Shown: in pieces, positions 61,989 to 64,000 of the stretch
Numbering within the stretch: position 1 is the first letter of the stretch
How the letters are laid out: each line of letters opens with the position of its first letter
Assembly: GCF_965208485.1 (NCBI RefSeq)
Contig: NZ_OZ242344.1
Coordinates: 2,170,001 to 2,234,000 of the forward strand
DNA length: 64,000 bases
Direction of reading: 5' to 3'
DNA from: Poriferisodalis sp965208485
GTDB taxonomy: Bacteria > Actinomycetota > Acidimicrobiia > Acidimicrobiales > Poriferisodalaceae
Translations under genes and position numbers: made by a program
Notes under the pieces: model-generated
Seen by the model: the letters and a program-made list of their open reading frames with translations, nothing else
The model's database searches: none
Told to the model about the DNA's origin: nothing

Positions 61989-62020
61989 GCTAGCCGACTG
62001 ACGCGCTAGCCGACTGACGC
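61989..62020 (+). repeat. Two tandem 16-bp repeats next to the CWB2 gene start
   Basis: GCTAGCCGACTGACGC occurs twice in direct tandem, ending 4 bases before GTG 62024 and 18 before ATG 62039. The second copy and the next bases form CTGACGCGG, shared with the iterons at 38103. It is probably a regulator-binding site in the promoter or leader. Confidence 0.75.
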
Positions 62021-62038
62021 GGCGTGAAGGTCGTCCAT

Positions 62039-64000
62039 ATGCTCCATATGCTTGGGAGGCGAGTGCTGTGCGCGCTCTGCTGCATCGCGTTGTTGGGCGG
62101 TGTGTTCTGGCTGCCGTTGGGGGACGCGTCGGCGCAAGTCGACAACTCCAGCGGTGGCGGTGTCGTGCTGGCGGTCGCCAATGGGGAGTCGTTCGCCGAT
62201 GTCGGCGTGGCTGCTGCCTTGGTGGCGTCTGGTGAGGCTGATGCGTTGGTGATCGCTGCTGCTGCTGATGTCTTGGGTGACGGCGCGGCGGGTGTTTTCG
62301 GACACGCCATGGACTCATTAGGGGGGGGGGGGGGGGATAGGGGTTTTGCTTGTCGGCGGCACCGCGGTGCTGTCCAAGACTCTCGAAGCGCAGGTCTCGA
62401 CGCTGGCCCCGATGGCATCTGTGGAGCGTCTTTGGGGCGCGACGCGCACTGAGACCGCAGCAGCAGCGGCGCGGCGTGCACTGGGTCACCCTTCTGCAGA
62501 CGTCGGCGCTGTACGAGTAGCGCTGGCCAACGGCTCGTCGCCGGCCGATGTGGGTGCCGCCGCGGCCTTGGTGGCCGCTGGGGGCGCAGACGCTGTGCTG
62601 TATTCGGGTGCCGACGCACTCGGGCGCGAGACGGCGATGCTGCTCGGCGAGTATCAGGTCTCCACGGTCTATCTGATCGGCGGCACAGCGGTTCTGTCCG
62701 AGCGGCTGCGCACTGACGCGGTGTCCGCGGCTGGCAATGCCAAGTCGCGTCGGCTGTCCGGCGAGGCGCGTGAGCACACCGCTGCTGCGGTCGCGCGGGC
62801 ATCGGCGGCCGACTGCGTCGCTGCGGCGGTGATTGCGAACGGCCGCTCTCCGGTCGACGTCGGCACGGCGGCGGCCTTGGCTGGCGCATTGGGCGACAGC
62901 GTTGTTCTCTTCGCCGCTTCGGCGCATGACGCTGGCGAATCTGCCCGTGATGCGGTCAGCGATCTCGGACCGGCGCAGGTCGTGCTTGTCGGTGGCGCCG
63001 ACGCGCTCGGCGCCGCCATCGAGGAGCAGCTGCCCGGCGCACGCATCGCCGACGCGCACCACGCCGCTCGACGCGCACTGGCGGGACCTGCTGACGACTG
63101 CGACAACGCCGAACGCGCTGCACCGCCGACGGAACGTCAAGGGGGCAGCACGCCGGAGGGTCCCGCACCGGAAGGCAGCACGCCGGAAGGCAGCACGCCG
63201 GAGGGTTCCGCACCGGAGGGCAGCACGCCGGAAGGCACGCGGGGCGAAGCGGTCGACGACCGTGACGCTCCCGCGCCCGGTTCGCCGTCAGCGCCGCTGG
63301 AGCTGAGCGTCGAGGCGGCACATACCGAATTGGAGATCGAGTGGCTGCCGCCTGAAGATTCCGGCGCGTCTGAGGTGACCGGCTATGTGGTTCAGTTCCG
63401 AATGGCGAGTGATCTGTGGACGTTTGAAACGATCGGCCGTCGAGTCGGGGCCGACGCGCGCTCCGCGACTCTCATCGGTCTCGACAACGGAATCGAATTC
63501 GTGGTGCGGGTCGCCGCGGAGAACAGGCAGGGGAGAGGCAGATGGGTCTCAGCAGCAGGGACGCCGACGCTGGCCGACGGGGCTTTGGGCGAGCCGCTTG
63601 ATCTGCGTCCGAATGCGTCTGGCGATGACGGTGGCATTCTGATGACGTGGCATGACCCCGCCGACAGGGGCGATTCTGCGCTGACTGCGTATCGACTGCA
63701 GTACAAGCTGCTGGACCGGCCATGGTCTTCCGCGACGGAACTGCGGACTGATGCCGAGCGCAACGAGGCAATCGTCTACGACCCAGGACGCAATATCGGC
63801 CTCGCCTTCATCGAGGTCGAAACCTACGAGGTGTACGAGGTGCGTGTAGCCGCCGTCGTCGAGGCGGGCACAGGCAAGGCTGTCACAGGCCGGTGGGCAA
63901 CCAGCACCGTGTACGGCGGCGGTAGGAAACCTGGAGCGGTGCGAGACTTGACCGTCGAGCCTCGGGGAACAGGATCCGACGCCGACTTGATCGTTTTCTG
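62039..64000 (+). CDS. CWB2-Fn3 surface protein, out of frame at a G16 tract (partial, runs off window)
   Basis: The start may be GTG 62024, ATG 62039 (AAGG 9 bases upstream) or ATG 62048. A signal peptide (RRVLCALCCIALLGGVFWLP) is followed by the first CWB2 repeat (VVLAVANGESFADVGVAAAL), which is cut at 16 G at 62321-62336. The current frame ends at 62452. With 15 or 18 G the frame continues as GVLLVGGTAVLSKTLEAQVS through two more CWB2 repeats (VALANGSSPADVG, AVIANGRSPVDVG), a linker of STPEG repeats and at least three Fn3 domains, open to the window end. It is the shorter relative of the 1442-residue protein. Confidence 0.82.
62321..62336 (+). repeat. Homopolymer G16 tract that shifts the frame of the CWB2 gene
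   Basis: TTA then 16 G then ATAGGGGTT. The upstream reading frame needs a multiple of three G to continue into GVLLVGG. It lies inside the first CWB2 repeat coding region. In this sequence the gene is in the off state. Confidence 0.92.

Overview
The window is high-GC DNA with actinobacterial gene style: GTG starts, four-base ATGA/GTGA gene overlaps, and many secreted proteins with cell-wall-binding type 2 (CWB2) repeats. Repeat motifs such as ANGWS..DVG, together with a thiolase/OB-fold pair, a form II CoxL-like protein and a PPOX-family protein, suggest an uncultured Acidimicrobiia-like actinobacterium. This is an inference; no rRNA or tRNA is present to confirm it.

Layout. 1-2.1 kb: a CoA-metabolism pair (thiolase, truncated by the window edge, and an HMG-CoA-synthase-like/OB-fold fusion). 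2.4-10.5 kb: a complete Wadjet (JetABCD, TIGR02677-02680 type) SMC-like anti-plasmid operon on the minus strand in the order C-A-B-D, with every junction overlapping by four bases. 10.7-14.6 kb: a DUF4143 ATPase, hicAB and an IS30 element. 15-19.3 kb: a 1442-residue surface protein with CWB2 repeats, Fn3 domains and a HExxH motif. 19.4-24.6 kb: a toxin-antitoxin island (unclassified pair, mntA-hepT, relBE, a fused NTase-HEPN protein) mixed with relics of gatB, CWB2, antitoxin and IS30 genes. 24.8-28.5 kb: IS3, IS110 and ISL3 copies. 28.3-37.7 kb: a four-gene minus-strand operon of secreted proteins (CWB2, RCC1-like, Fn3, golvesin-like and HExxH modules), whose last gene is cut by ISL3. 38.4-43 kb: two AAA ATPases and a duplicated vapBC pair. 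43-50.6 kb: MITE-like elements, a PPOX protein, broken ISL3, a truncated GHKL-type gene and nested IS1380/IS3. 50.7-58.5 kb: a secreted/membrane protein pair and metabolic genes (frameshifted gamma-butyrobetaine-hydroxylase-like, CoxL-like, methyltransferase, PfkB kinase, truncated vWA). 58.6-61.9 kb: a lower-GC P4-type integrase, a MITE and a broken IS1182. 62-64 kb: another CWB2/Fn3 surface gene running off the window.

The most striking signal is three homopolymer tracts of exactly 16 G/C, each tied to a CWB2 surface-protein locus. One lies in the signal-peptide region of the 1442-residue protein and is in frame. One lies in a leader ORF upstream of the four-gene surface operon. One lies inside the first CWB2 repeat of the 62-kb gene, where 16 G puts the gene out of frame while 15 or 18 G would restore it. 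This looks like slipped-strand phase variation of a surface-protein family. Direct-repeat iterons sharing TGACGCGG lie upstream of two of these loci.
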